From Caldicoprobacter oshimai DSM 21659 (GTDB taxonomy: Bacteria; Bacillota; Clostridia; Caldicoprobacterales; Caldicoprobacteraceae), in contig JAGB01000001.1 of assembly GCA_000526435.1 (NCBI GenBank), positions 62,001-126,000 of the forward strand: DNA of 64,000 nt, read 5' to 3'. This document shows positions 1 through 8,586 of the stretch, in pieces. The notes beneath the pieces were generated by a model that was not told the origin of the DNA, searched no databases, and saw only the letters and a program-made list of their open reading frames with translations. A program made the translations under genes and the position numbers. The stretch's first letter is position 1. Each line of letters starts with the position of its first letter.

Positions 1-156
1 GAGAAAGAGTTTATGAATCCCGAAAAGCCTGTACTTTTCTTTGTGTACGCCGGAGATAACCGGCATGAGTTTAATTACACCGCGGAGGAGCATGCTAAAG
101 CTAAACAGAAGTACGAAAGGCTGTGGAAGGAAAGCCAGAATCAAAATCAGGAATAG
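1..156 (+). CDS. C-terminal end of MltG-like endolytic transglycosylase (partial)
   Basis: The frame is open from the window edge to a TAG at 154-156 and encodes 51 residues. The stretch reading LFFVYAGDNRHEF, followed by an EEH motif, resembles the C-terminal end of the MltG/YceG membrane-bound lytic transglycosylases, where a YFV-x-x-GxHxF...EH pattern closes the fold. MltG cleaves nascent peptidoglycan glycan strands at the outer face of the membrane. A following U32 peptidase-family gene is a common neighbour of mltG in Clostridia, which supports the call. Only the tail is visible, so the catalytic Glu cannot be checked. Confidence 0.55.
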   Translation, partial: EKEFMNPEKPVLFFVYAGDNRHEFNYTAEEHAKAKQKYERLWKESQNQNQE

Positions 157-168
157 CGCGAGCATCTG

Positions 169-199
169 GAGCTCACTCTAATGAGTGGGCTCTGTTAAT
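169..199 (+). terminator. Rho-independent terminator after the MltG-like gene
   Basis: A 10-bp stem with one G-U pair (169-178 with 183-192) and a TAAT loop is followed by a short, impure T stretch (TGTTAATTT). It sits just downstream of the stop at 156. The weak T run makes it a moderate call. Confidence 0.55.
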
Positions 200-348
200 T
201 TGGGGTATTAATTTATGGAAAGTCCAATTCGTATGTGCTCTTGTTTGAGAAGCTGTGCATCAAGATGGGATTTTTGTTTTCTGTAGAGCAGGAGCCGATT
301 GAGATTGTGCATAAGAATTTGTCATTTCACGAAAGGATGGGAGCCAAG

Positions 349-1587
349 ATGAAGATACCCGAGCTTTTGGCACCGGCTGGTGACCTGGAAAGGTTAAAGA
401 TTGCGGTGGCGTATGGTGCCGATGCCGTGTATATAGGCGGTAAAAAGTTCAGCCTGAGAGCATTTGCTGACAATTTTGAATGGGATGAAATAAGGGAAGG
501 CGTGGAATACGCCCATAGATATGGTCGCAGGGTATATGTCACATTGAACATATTTGCCCACAACGAAGATTTAAACGGAGTTGATGATTATATTCGCTTC
601 CTTGCAGATGTTGGGGTGGATGCGGTTATAGTCTCGGATCCGGGGATCTTGTCCATAGTAAAGGACGTAGCGCCCGACATGGAGATACACCTGAGCACGC
701 AGGCAAATGCTACCAACTGGCGGAGCGCCGTTTTCTGGCATAGGCAGGGGGTAAAAAGAATAATAATGGCAAGGGAGCTCAGTTTGGATGAAATAAAGGA
801 GATAAGGGACAAAACTCCCGATACCCTTGAGCTGGAGGTATTCGTTCACGGTGCCATGTGCATCTCCTACTCCGGCAGGTGTCTGCTCAGCAACTACCTT
901 GCCGGGAGGGATTCCAACAGGGGAGCGTGTGCCCACCCGTGCCGTTGGAAGTATTACCTTGTGGAGGAGAAAAGGCCGGGGGAGTATCTGCCGGTTATGG
1001 AAGATGAAAGAGGAACGTATATACTCAACTCTAAGGACCTGTGCATGCTGGGACATATCCGAGAACTGATAGATATAGGGGTTGATGGCTTTAAGATTGA
1101 GGGCAGGATGAAGAGCAGCTATTATGTCGCCGTTACTGTAAAGGCTTATCGCCAAGAACTGGATGAATACAAGAGAGACCCGGAAGGTTATCGCTTTGAT
1201 CCGCGGGCTCTTGAAGAGGTTAAAAAGGCCAGCCATCGTCCATTTACTACGGGGTTTTATTTTGGCAACCCCCAATCCGATGCGCAAGAGTATTCAAGCA
1301 GCCAGTACATCAGGGAATACGACTTTATAGGGCTGGTGCTGGATTATGATGAACAGAGGAGCATGGCCCTGGTTGAACAGCGTAACCCCTTCAAGAAGGG
1401 GGATAAGGCTGAAATACTCCGCCCCCACGGAGATTTGTTAAATTATACCATTGATCAAATATTCGATATTGACGGGCAGCTTATAGATAGCGCTCCGCAC
1501 CCTCAGCAAAAGGTGTATATCCCCATGCCGTATCGACTTGAGAGATATTCCATGTTGAGGAGAAAAAGGGAACATAAAGAGGCGTAA
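349..1587 (+). CDS. Peptidase U32 family protein
   Basis: The 412-residue product opens with the typical U32 N-terminus KIPELLAPAGDLERLK and has the AVYIGGKKFSLRAFA segment, the HGAMCISYSGRC motif near residue 170 and Cys residues in the RGACAHPCRW motif. The family includes RlhA/TrhP/UbiU-type enzymes that use an Fe-S cluster for RNA or quinone hydroxylation, as well as proteins annotated as collagenase-like peptidases. Here the Cys set at C-x6-C ... C-x3-C is intact. The frame is open upstream to 235, but family alignment favours ATG 349, which has AAAGGATGG about eight bases before it. The exact substrate cannot be inferred. Confidence 0.88.
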   Translation: MKIPELLAPAGDLERLKIAVAYGADAVYIGGKKFSLRAFADNFEWDEIREGVEYAHRYGRRVYVTLNIFAHNEDLNGVDDYIRFLADVGVDAVIVSDPGILSIVKDVAPDMEIHLSTQANATNWRSAVFWHRQGVKRIIMARELSLDEIKEIRDKTPDTLELEVFVHGAMCISYSGRCLLSNYLAGRDSNRGACAHPCRWKYYLVEEKRPGEYLPVMEDERGTYILNSKDLCMLGHIRELIDIGVDGFKIEGRMKSSYYVAVTVKAYRQELDEYKRDPEGYRFDPRALEEVKKASHRPFTTGFYFGNPQSDAQEYSSSQYIREYDFIGLVLDYDEQRSMALVEQRNPFKKGDKAEILRPHGDLLNYTIDQIFDIDGQLIDSAPHPQQKVYIPMPYRLERYSMLRRKREHKEA

Positions 1588-1594
1588 AGTGCTG

Positions 1595-1623
1595 TCATCC
1601 TGTATAAATGCAGGCGAAACAAT
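1595..1623 (+). promoter_or_regulatory. Possible sigma-E promoter for sigK
   Basis: TCATCCT (1595-1601), a 14-bp spacer and GAAACAAT (1616-1623) match the Bacillus sigma-E consensus (KMATATT, 13-15 bp, CATACAMT) at 5 of 7 and 6 of 8 positions. sigK is a mother-cell gene normally read by sigma-E. The match is imperfect and was made by eye. Confidence 0.28.
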
Positions 1624-1666
1624 AAAAAATTGCTGGGTGGTAAAAAGAAACAAGCACATTCCCCGG

Positions 1667-1719
1667 TGCAGTTACATATTATATAAGGTGACCTGTTTTT
1701 TCTGGACGGTGTAACTGCA
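1667..1719 (+). repeat. Inverted repeat in the sigK leader
   Basis: TGCAGTTAC (1667-1675) and GTAACTGCA (1711-1719) are perfect inverted copies separated by 35 bases; one more A-T pair extends the stem inward. The 3' arm ends three bases before the sigK ribosome binding site (GAGGGGG at 1723-1729). It could be an operator or an RNA stem that affects access to the ribosome binding site. It has no T run, so it is not a terminator. Confidence 0.5.
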
Positions 1720-1735
1720 TTTGAGGGGGTGTTAT

Positions 1736-2455
1736 ATGGTGTTATCCCTCATTGGGAGTCTACTTTATCTGTTACGTTATGCCTATCTGCTTGTATCCCA
1801 CATATCGGGTGGCGGTTCTTTCCCCAGGCCATTAAGCCCTGAGGAAGAAGAATACTACATTAAAAAAGTGATGGAAGAGGGAGATGAAGAGGCCAGAAAT
1901 ATTCTCATAGAACACAATCTCAGATTGGTAGCGCATATTGTAAAGAAATACAGCAATTTTGGCAAAGATGTGGATGACCTAATCTCAATAGGAACCATTG
2001 GCCTTATAAAAGCCATATCCACTTTCGATTCAAGCAAGAAGACCAGGCTTGCGACCTATGCGGCCCGTTGCATTGAGAATGAAATCCTTATGGCCATCCG
2101 TGCAGATAAAAAGGCAAAGGGAGAGGTGTCTCTCCAGGAACCTATAGGCATGGACAAAGAAGGAAACGAAATATCGCTTATGGATATCCTGGGTACTGAT
2201 CCGGATGCTGTGATAGACGAGGTTGAGTTAAAAATGCAGATTAGAAATTTATACAAAAAGATGAACGCAGTGTTAAAAAAGAGAGAAAGAATGGTTCTAG
2301 AAATGAGGTACGGCCTATTCAACGGTAAACACAGGACGCAGAGGGAAGTAGCTCAGATGCTTGGTATTTCAAGGTCGTATGTATCCAGAATTGAGAAAAG
2401 GGCCATATCAAAGCTGAGCAAGGAATTTGGCGTTGGGGGCTGTCATTCAAGTTGA
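1736..2455 (+). CDS. sigK: RNA polymerase sporulation sigma factor SigK
   Basis: The 239-residue product carries an N-terminal hydrophobic pro-sequence (LSLIGSLLYLLRYAYLLVS) followed by region 2 (RNILIEHNLRLVAHIVKKY, DDLISIGTIGLIKAISTFD) and region 4 with the helix-turn-helix TQREVAQMLGISRSYVSRIEKRA. This is the architecture of pro-sigma-K, the late mother-cell sigma factor that is activated by membrane-linked proteolysis. The gene is continuous, with no skin-type prophage insertion. ATG 1736 was chosen because GAGGGGG lies six bases upstream; an in-frame TTG at 1721 overlaps that site. The final codons fold into the terminator that follows. Confidence 0.95.
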   Translation: MVLSLIGSLLYLLRYAYLLVSHISGGGSFPRPLSPEEEEYYIKKVMEEGDEEARNILIEHNLRLVAHIVKKYSNFGKDVDDLISIGTIGLIKAISTFDSSKKTRLATYAARCIENEILMAIRADKKAKGEVSLQEPIGMDKEGNEISLMDILGTDPDAVIDEVELKMQIRNLYKKMNAVLKKRERMVLEMRYGLFNGKHRTQREVAQMLGISRSYVSRIEKRAISKLSKEFGVGGCHSS

Positions 2456-2472
2456 CAGCCTTTTAATTTTTT
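2438..2472 (+). terminator. Rho-independent terminator overlapping the end of sigK
   Basis: GGCTGTCA (2438-2445) pairs perfectly with TGACAGCC (2453-2460) and is followed by TTTTAATTTTTT. The 3' arm begins with the TGA stop codon of sigK, so the stem lies partly inside the coding region. Confidence 0.9.
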
Positions 2473-2544
2473 GTTAAATATTACATATAATAAAGTACGG
2501 TTTTGCTATCGGATATATGTGCCATGATACTAGAAGGGATTGGG

Positions 2545-3036
2545 ATGTTTAGAAGGCTTAAACCTGATCAGATGGTAGAGTGTGTTTGCAATGTAAGGCT
2601 GGAGGAGTTAATGGAGCGAGGTATTTGCAATATAATTATAGATCTGGATAATACCTTGGCTCCATGGGGCGAAGACCAGATCATTCCTGAGGTTTATCAG
2701 TGGGTCAAGGCCGGCCATGAGATGGGTTTTAAATTTTGCATTGTATCCAACAGTAGCCCCAAAAGGGTACGTTATTTTGCCTCAAGATTGGGAATGCTTG
2801 CTGCTTTTAAGAGATGGAAGCCTTTCTCCCGAGCCTTTAAAAGTGCTTTGACGCAGTTAAATGGCAATCAACGCAACACCGCAGTGATAGGGGACCAGAT
2901 TTTTACCGATATCTTTGGAGGCAACAGGCTCAACCTCTATACCATTCTGGTTGAGCCCATATCAAAGAAGGAGTTTATAGGAACCAGAGTCATGAGGTTT
3001 TTAGAAAAAACTATTATCAAGAGGAGGAAGCCATGA
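2545..3036 (+). CDS. yqeG: YqeG family HAD IIIA-type phosphatase
   Basis: The 163-residue product has the HAD motif I as DLDNTLAPW, motif II SNSSPKR, and a K plus GD motif (KPFSRAFK, IGDQIFTDIFGGN), matching the compact class III HAD phosphatases of the YqeG family. Its substrate is unknown; in many Firmicutes it precedes aroE or a ribosome-assembly GTPase. ATG 2545 has AGAAGG seven bases upstream and matches the YqeG N-terminus (MFRRLKPDQ); in-frame earlier starts at 2503 and 2524 are less likely. A TATAAT at 2486-2491 may serve as its -10 element, without a recognisable -35. Its stop overlaps the aroE start by four bases. Confidence 0.9.
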   Translation: MFRRLKPDQMVECVCNVRLEELMERGICNIIIDLDNTLAPWGEDQIIPEVYQWVKAGHEMGFKFCIVSNSSPKRVRYFASRLGMLAAFKRWKPFSRAFKSALTQLNGNQRNTAVIGDQIFTDIFGGNRLNLYTILVEPISKKEFIGTRVMRFLEKTIIKRRKP

Positions 3037-3890
3037 ACATATCTCCGCGCACAAAGCTGGTGGGGCTCATCGGCCATCCGGTAGAGCATTCGCTGTCGCC
3101 CAAACTGCACAATGCCCTGTACGAAAAATATGGGCTTGATTATGTGTACTTGGCCTTCGATATTGCCCCTGATGATATTGCCGGGGCGGTAGAGGCGCTT
3201 AAGACGCTGTCGTTTAGAGGGTTTAATGTGACCATACCGTACAAAGAAAAAATCATCTGGTTTTTGGATTCGCTGGATACTGAGGCTGCAATTATCGGAG
3301 CGGTAAACACTGTGAAAGTAGAAAATGGAAAGCTTATAGGCTACAATACCGACGGGATGGGATTTGTGGATTCCCTCAAGCGCCGTGGGATAGTGCTTAA
3401 GGATAAAGTTGTACTGGTGCTGGGGGCAGGTGGCTCGGCAAGGGCAATATGCGTATATCTGCTCAAAGAAGGCGTAAGGAAGCTTTATATTCACAATCGG
3501 ACTAGGGAAAGGGCTTTTGAGCTTATCAAGCACCTGGAGCGATTTTTCCCAGGCGTTTGTTTGAATTATCTTGCTAAAGAAAATATAAGGGATGTACAAC
3601 CCGACCTGGTGGTCAACACCACGCCGTTGGGCATGTGGCCTCACACCCACGTCATGCCCATAGAAGATTATGATTTTTTACCCAGCATGACCGTTGTGGA
3701 CATCATCTACAACCCTGTTGAAACCGCTTTTTTGAGAAAGGCCAGGCAGGCCGGGTGCATCGCGATAAACGGCCTTGATATGCTGGTGGGCCAGGCGATA
3801 AAGGCAATCGAGATTTGGACCGGTGTGATGATGGATTATGAAGATGCCATCAGCATTTTGAGAAACGATAAAAATAAATTATTGTTGTAA
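3033..3890 (+). CDS. aroE: Shikimate dehydrogenase
   Basis: The 285-residue product catalyses the NADPH-dependent reduction of 3-dehydroshikimate to shikimate in the chorismate pathway. Visible signatures are the substrate-binding GHPVEHSLSPKLHN near the N-terminus, the catalytic FNVTIPYKEK with the conserved Lys, a nucleotide-binding GAGGSARAI near residue 132, NTTPLGMWP and the C-terminal GLDMLVGQA. The ATGA overlap with yqeG indicates translational coupling. Two further pathway genes, aroK and aroQ, lie some 12 kb downstream, past the pilus operon, and aroH is at the window end. Confidence 0.96.
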   Translation: MNISPRTKLVGLIGHPVEHSLSPKLHNALYEKYGLDYVYLAFDIAPDDIAGAVEALKTLSFRGFNVTIPYKEKIIWFLDSLDTEAAIIGAVNTVKVENGKLIGYNTDGMGFVDSLKRRGIVLKDKVVLVLGAGGSARAICVYLLKEGVRKLYIHNRTRERAFELIKHLERFFPGVCLNYLAKENIRDVQPDLVVNTTPLGMWPHTHVMPIEDYDFLPSMTVVDIIYNPVETAFLRKARQAGCIAINGLDMLVGQAIKAIEIWTGVMMDYEDAISILRNDKNKLLL

Positions 3891-3913
3891 AATGACAATT
3901 TGCGGTATATAAT
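3885..3913 (+). promoter_or_regulatory. Sigma-A promoter of the type IV pilus operon
   Basis: TTGTAA (3885-3890) and TATAAT (3908-3913) are separated by exactly 17 bases. The -35 box overlaps the aroE stop codon, and the -10 lies about 75 bases before the pilB start, so the pilus genes probably have their own transcript. Confidence 0.65.
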
Positions 3914-3988
3914 TTAAGTACAAATATATAGGAAAGATTTACTATATTTTGAGACTCATTTACTATTAATATTTAGGTGGAACGGTTT

Positions 3989-5683
3989 ATGGGGGTTTAC
4001 AGAAAAAGGCTGGGCGAGTTGTTGATTGAAAAAGGCATAATAACGCAGGAGCAGCTCAAAGATGCGCTTGCTATGCAAAAGTCCACCGGTAAAAAGCTGG
4101 GTGAAATACTCATCTCTCAAAATTTGATTTCAGAGGCCAAGATGGCCGAAGTTTTGCAGGAACAGCTTGGCATTCCATTTGTCGATTTGAACAAAGTAGC
4201 GTTGGACCCAAAGCTTACCGAATATGTCCCCTTCATTCTTGCAAAAAGGCATTCCCTTATTCCTATAAAGCTGGAAGATGGAAAGCTGTACATAGCCATG
4301 GAGGATCCGCTGGATTTTGCGGCCATTGATGATGTAAAGCGCGTATCCAGGATGGATGTGGTGCCGGTCATTTCATTTGGCGAAGCCATCAAGAATGCCG
4401 TGCACAGGCTATACAGCATGGAGTATGCCGAGCGAGCTGTTCAGGATTACACAAAGGAGGTAAAGCTGGAGCAGCTTGCTCAGGAAGTGCAAAACAGCCC
4501 GCTGGATGACGATGTCAGTAATGCTCCGGTGGTAAGGCTAGTAAATTCCATTATCCAGCAGGCAGTCAACATGGAGGCCAGCGATATCCACGTCGAACCG
4601 CTGGATAACGAGACGCGGATCAGATTTCGAATTGACGGGATGCTGCAGAAGATACTCACCATACCCAAATATGTCCATCCGGCTTTGGTTACCCGCATAA
4701 AGATCATGGGCAATATGGATATCGCCGAAAGAAGGCTCCCGCAGGATGGTCGCGTGGATATGCGCATCTCCGAAAGGGACATAGATGTGCGGATCTCCAC
4801 CATGCCTACTATTCACGGCGAAAAGGTAGTTTTGAGGATTTTGGATCAAACCAATTTCCTTCTTCCTAGGGAAAAGTTAGGATTTACAGAGGAGAATCTG
4901 GAGAAGTTTGACCAGCTGCTCAAAAATCCACACGGCATCATACTTGTTACCGGCCCAACCGGCAGCGGTAAGTCAACCACCCTTTATGCCATGCTAAATG
5001 AGCTTAACGATGAATCGGTAAACATCATAACTATAGAGGACCCGGTGGAATACCGTATGGAGGGGATAAACCAGATTCAGGTTAACCCAAAAGCGGGTTT
5101 GACCTTTGCCACAGGCCTTCGCTCTATAGTTCGCCAGGACCCTGATATAATCATGGTTGGAGAGATTCGCGACAGTGAAACCGCCGAGATTGCCATCCGT
5201 TCGGCCATTACAGGGCATCTGGTGCTGAGCACGCTGCATACCAATGATGCCGTCAGCGCAATTTCTAGGTTAATGGACATGGGCATAGAGCCCTATCTTA
5301 TATCCGCTTCTCTTGTGGGGGTTATATCCCAGAGGCTTTTGAGGAGGGTGTGCGGCAACTGTAGGGTTCCTCATGAGATTGAACCCCATCAGCTGGCTGC
5401 ATTGGGGCTTGACAGCTTGTCCGGGGTGACGCTGTACAAAGGGGAAGGGTGCAGTGCTTGCAACTATACTGGGTACAAAGGACGGATACCCGTTCATGAG
5501 ATTCTCGTGGTGTCAAAAGCACATCGCCAGCTGATAACACAAAAGGCCTCAATTGACGAAATCAGGGATCTGTCCATAAAAATGGGAATGAGCACTTTGA
5601 AGGATGAGTGCATAAAGTTGATGCTTAAAGGCCTGACGACGGTTGATGAGGTCATACGCGTATCGTATACCCAGGATAGCTGA
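3989..5683 (+). CDS. pilB: Type IV pilus assembly ATPase PilB (GspE family)
   Basis: The 564-residue cytoplasmic hexameric ATPase powers pilus extension. It has an N-terminal MshEN-type domain (KRLGELLIEKGIIT..., residues 1-130), the Walker A GPTGSGKST near residue 325, an Asp box (ITIEDPVEYR), a Walker B (PDIIMVGEIRD) and a His box (HLVLSTLHTND). Near the C-terminus a CGNC...CSAC tetracysteine zinc site is intact, as in true PilB rather than PilT. ATG 3989 follows AGGTGG at 3975-3980 with eight bases between; an upstream in-frame GTG at 3977 lies inside that site. Confidence 0.95.
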   Translation: MGVYRKRLGELLIEKGIITQEQLKDALAMQKSTGKKLGEILISQNLISEAKMAEVLQEQLGIPFVDLNKVALDPKLTEYVPFILAKRHSLIPIKLEDGKLYIAMEDPLDFAAIDDVKRVSRMDVVPVISFGEAIKNAVHRLYSMEYAERAVQDYTKEVKLEQLAQEVQNSPLDDDVSNAPVVRLVNSIIQQAVNMEASDIHVEPLDNETRIRFRIDGMLQKILTIPKYVHPALVTRIKIMGNMDIAERRLPQDGRVDMRISERDIDVRISTMPTIHGEKVVLRILDQTNFLLPREKLGFTEENLEKFDQLLKNPHGIILVTGPTGSGKSTTLYAMLNELNDESVNIITIEDPVEYRMEGINQIQVNPKAGLTFATGLRSIVRQDPDIIMVGEIRDSETAEIAIRSAITGHLVLSTLHTNDAVSAISRLMDMGIEPYLISASLVGVISQRLLRRVCGNCRVPHEIEPHQLAALGLDSLSGVTLYKGEGCSACNYTGYKGRIPVHEILVVSKAHRQLITQKASIDEIRDLSIKMGMSTLKDECIKLMLKGLTTVDEVIRVSYTQDS

Positions 5684-5756
5684 CGCAATGGTTTTTGGCA
5701 TCGCATCATCTGTACCATTAGCTTCTATAAACGCCACGGAAGGGGTACATGGACTT

Positions 5757-6812
5757 ATGGATATATACGACATACTCAGGAAAGCAGTTGAACTCAAGTG
5801 CTCCGATGTGCACATATCCGTCGGCATGCCTCCTGCCGTTCGACTCAACGGAAGCCTTATGCGGATATCTGATGAGCCTTTAACTTCCGATCAAACCCAG
5901 CAGTTTGCAAGAGCGCTTTTGAATGACGAGCAGTGGGAGGTTTTTCAGGAAAGGGGCGAGATAGATTTTTCGCTTTCCATAGCAGGAGTGCACAGGTTTC
6001 GCGTAAACGCGTATAAACAGAGGGGCAGTTGCAGCCTGGCCATAAGGTTGGTCAACTTAAGAATTCCCTGCTTTGAGGAATTGGGGCTGCCACCGGTGGT
6101 ACAGGAGTTTGCATACAAGAAAAGTGGGCTGGTATTGGTAACCGGACCTACAGGCAGCGGTAAATCCACTACTTTGGCAGCGATAGTTAACAAGATAAAC
6201 ATGGAAAGGGCTGTCCATATCATTACTCTGGAGGAACCCATAGAGTATCTGCATCGACACCAAAAAAGCATAGTCAATCAGAGGGAGGTGGGCAGCGACA
6301 CCAAGAGCTTTGCTGCGGGTTTGAGAGCGGCATTGCGTCAGGACCCCGATGTTATCTTGATAGGCGAGATGAGGGATTTGGAGACTATTTCTATAGCCCT
6401 TACAGCTGCCGAGACTGGTCATCTGGTGCTGTCCACACTGCACACCATCGGAGCGGCCAAGACCATAGACAGGATCATCGACGTCTTCCCGCCGCATCAG
6501 CAACAGCAGGTCAGGTTTCAGCTGTCGACGGTGCTGGAAGGGGTCATCAGCCAGCAGCTTATTCCGCGGAAAGATGGTACTGGGCGAGTGGCAGCTGTGG
6601 AAGTTATGGTGGTCACGCCCGCCATACGCAATCTGATTCGCGAAGGCAAAACCTATCAGATAACCAACGTCATTCAGACGGGTGCCAGGCTGGGCATGAA
6701 AACTATGGATCAGGCACTGCTGGAGCTGTACAGCAAAGGGGTTATATCAAGGGAGGATGCGCTGGTTTATTCAGTGGATATGGAACACATGAAGGCTTTG
6801 ATAAACGGTTAA
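5757..6812 (+). CDS. pilT: Type IV pilus retraction ATPase PilT
   Basis: The 351-residue product has the PilT start MDIYDILRKAVELKCSDVH, Walker A GPTGSGKST, Asp box (LEEPIEYLH), Walker B (DVILIGEMRD), His box (HLVLSTLHTIGA) and the retraction motif near the C-terminus AIRNLIREGKTYQI, with no tetracysteine site. It drives pilus depolymerisation and hence twitching or DNA uptake. The frame is open from 5643 and could begin at ATG 5688, but family length (about 350) and GGAAGGGG at 5738-5744 favour 5757. It follows pilB directly. Confidence 0.93.
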   Translation: MDIYDILRKAVELKCSDVHISVGMPPAVRLNGSLMRISDEPLTSDQTQQFARALLNDEQWEVFQERGEIDFSLSIAGVHRFRVNAYKQRGSCSLAIRLVNLRIPCFEELGLPPVVQEFAYKKSGLVLVTGPTGSGKSTTLAAIVNKINMERAVHIITLEEPIEYLHRHQKSIVNQREVGSDTKSFAAGLRAALRQDPDVILIGEMRDLETISIALTAAETGHLVLSTLHTIGAAKTIDRIIDVFPPHQQQQVRFQLSTVLEGVISQQLIPRKDGTGRVAAVEVMVVTPAIRNLIREGKTYQITNVIQTGARLGMKTMDQALLELYSKGVISREDALVYSVDMEHMKALING

Positions 6813-6859
6813 TGCTGTTGCTGTAACTAAGGGTTCCTATGAGGAAGGGGTGATATAGT

Positions 6860-8068
6860 ATTGCCAGGTATAAATACATAGCCAAAAACATGCAAGGGGC
6901 TACAGCCAGCGGGACGCTTGAGGCTTCTACCAGAAGGGATGTCTACCGCTTGCTTAGGGAAAGGGATTACTATCCGATTAAGATAGAAAAGGTGCTTCAA
7001 GTCAAGGATATAAAGGACTTGAGCCTCAGAACGAAAATAGCCTCAAAGGATATTGCCGTGCTGTGCAAGCAGTTTTCTACCATGCTTGAGGCTGGGATCC
7101 CTATAGTGAGGTGCCTGGACATACTCTCGAAACAGCTATCCAACAGGGTTTTGCGCAGGCTATTTACCGAGATGTATGCCGAGGTGCGCACCGGCAGGAC
7201 GCTTACCGAGGCGCTTGCACGTCGAAGCCAGTACTTCCCATCGCTGTTTATAAGCATGATTGAAGCCGGCGAAACCAGCGGAACGCTGGATGTGGTTTTA
7301 AACAACCTGGCACAGCACTATGAGAAGGATTACAAGCTAAGGCAAAAGGTAAAAAATGCAATGACATATCCTGTCATAGTGCTCATAGTAGCGGTAGCGG
7401 TGGTATATTTCCTGCTCACCGTTGTTGTTCCCACTTTTATAAGCATTTTTAACCGTGGAGATATGGTACTTCCTCTGCCGACGCGTATGCTTCTGTCGCT
7501 GAGCAACTTTGCGACCAGATACGGCATGATTGTATTGCTGTGCATCGTATTAATGGTTTTTATCCTTTATATAGTTCTTTCAAGAGGCAAGGGACGCCTC
7601 AAGTGGCATGAATTTTTGCTAAAAATGCCTGTAATGGGTACTGTGATAACCTATATGATTTCAAGTCGGTTTTCTGCAACGCTGGGTATACTGCTCAGGA
7701 CTGGGATCCCGCTTGTCCAGGCGTTGGACATAGTCAAGAAAGTTGTGGGAAACGAGGTAGCGCAGAAAGGGCTGCAGCAGGTGCAGGACATGGCCAGAAT
7801 GGGAGGAGGCATATCAACACCTCTTGAACAGCTCAAACTGTTTCCTCCCATGCTGATACAGATGCTGAAAATTGGTGAGGAGTCGGGAACGCTGGATGAA
7901 ATGCTTCTCAAGACGGCAGAGTTTTACGAGGGCGAGCTGGAGGCCAGCTTAGTCAGGTTGACCACTCTACTTGAACCAATGCTTATAGTGTTGCTGGGCG
8001 GCGTGGTTGCATTCATAGTGCTGTCCATAGCCTTGCCCATGTTTGAGATGACCAATATTTTGGGTTAA
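6860..8068 (+). CDS. pilC: Type IV pilus inner-membrane platform protein PilC (apparent ATT start)
   Basis: The product is a GspF/PilC polytopic protein with two repeated GspF domains and three membrane segments (about residues 180-205, 225-250 and 375-398), forming the platform between PilB and the growing pilus. Family N-termini read xARYKYxAxxxxG. Here that segment, ARYKYIAKNMQG, is encoded in frame directly after ATT 6860, with GAGGAAGGGG (6841-6850) nine bases upstream and a TGA stop at 6851-6853. The first ATG (6890) would remove ten conserved residues, and the TTG at 6861 is in another frame that stops at once. I therefore place the start at the rare codon ATT. Confidence 0.9.
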   Translation: MARYKYIAKNMQGATASGTLEASTRRDVYRLLRERDYYPIKIEKVLQVKDIKDLSLRTKIASKDIAVLCKQFSTMLEAGIPIVRCLDILSKQLSNRVLRRLFTEMYAEVRTGRTLTEALARRSQYFPSLFISMIEAGETSGTLDVVLNNLAQHYEKDYKLRQKVKNAMTYPVIVLIVAVAVVYFLLTVVVPTFISIFNRGDMVLPLPTRMLLSLSNFATRYGMIVLLCIVLMVFILYIVLSRGKGRLKWHEFLLKMPVMGTVITYMISSRFSATLGILLRTGIPLVQALDIVKKVVGNEVAQKGLQQVQDMARMGGGISTPLEQLKLFPPMLIQMLKIGEESGTLDEMLLKTAEFYEGELEASLVRLTTLLEPMLIVLLGGVVAFIVLSIALPMFEMTNILG

Positions 8069-8100
8069 ATAAACTTAAATAATGAAAGGAGAGGAGAAAT

Positions 8101-8442
8101 ATGTTTAAGAAGTTTAGGAAAAACAAGAAAGGCTTTACCCTTATTGAGTTGGTTGTGGTGATAGGCATACTGGGCGTTCTGGCATTGCTTGTGGTGCCGA
8201 ATGTGGTGAATAGGATTGATGAGGCTGAAAAGAATGTAGACATGGCAAACGTTAAGCTACTTCAAAAAGCTCTTGATATGTACGTAATAGATAATCCAAA
8301 TGCAACACTTAAGAATAGCTATAATTTAGAAGATTTGACAGATTTATTAGTACCCGAATATTTAGATGAAATTCCTGAATTTAAAACTATAACTGTAACT
8401 GTTAAAAAAGAAGGTAATAGGCTTGTTGTTGAAACCCAGTAA
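8101..8442 (+). CDS. Type IV major prepilin-like protein
   Basis: The 113-residue protein has a short basic leader ending KKG, then the class III prepilin cleavage site G/FTLIEL with the conserved Glu at +5, followed by a hydrophobic helix. The remaining 75 residues form a small globular domain without cysteines. Position directly after pilC and a strong ribosome site (GAAAGGAGAGG) suggest it is the major pilin. The 3' half is strikingly AT-rich: by my count GC falls from 48 percent (8161-8220) to 25-27 percent (8281-8400), which differs from the flanking genes. PilD, encoded next, would process it. Confidence 0.9.
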   Translation: MFKKFRKNKKGFTLIELVVVIGILGVLALLVVPNVVNRIDEAEKNVDMANVKLLQKALDMYVIDNPNATLKNSYNLEDLTDLLVPEYLDEIPEFKTITVTVKKEGNRLVVETQ

Positions 8443-8586
8443 AGTGATACTTAATAATGAAACATTACGGTATTCTTGTAATAAATTGAAGCAGAATTCA
8501 AATATTAAAAAGGTTGTGTTGTTTGAATGGTAATAAATCTCAATTAATTTAGATGAAGATATATTAGACTAAAATGAGGAAACAAA

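Noticed and set aside
235-348. N-terminal extension of the U32 protein
   Set aside because: It is in frame but not part of the family N-terminus, and a better ribosome site precedes ATG 349.
571-1287. Long minus-strand frame of 238 codons opposite the U32 gene
   Set aside because: It is an antisense shadow of a clearly conserved gene, with no recognisable motifs.
1736-2455. skin-type element interrupting sigK
   Set aside because: The gene is continuous from the pro-sequence to the C-terminal helix-turn-helix.
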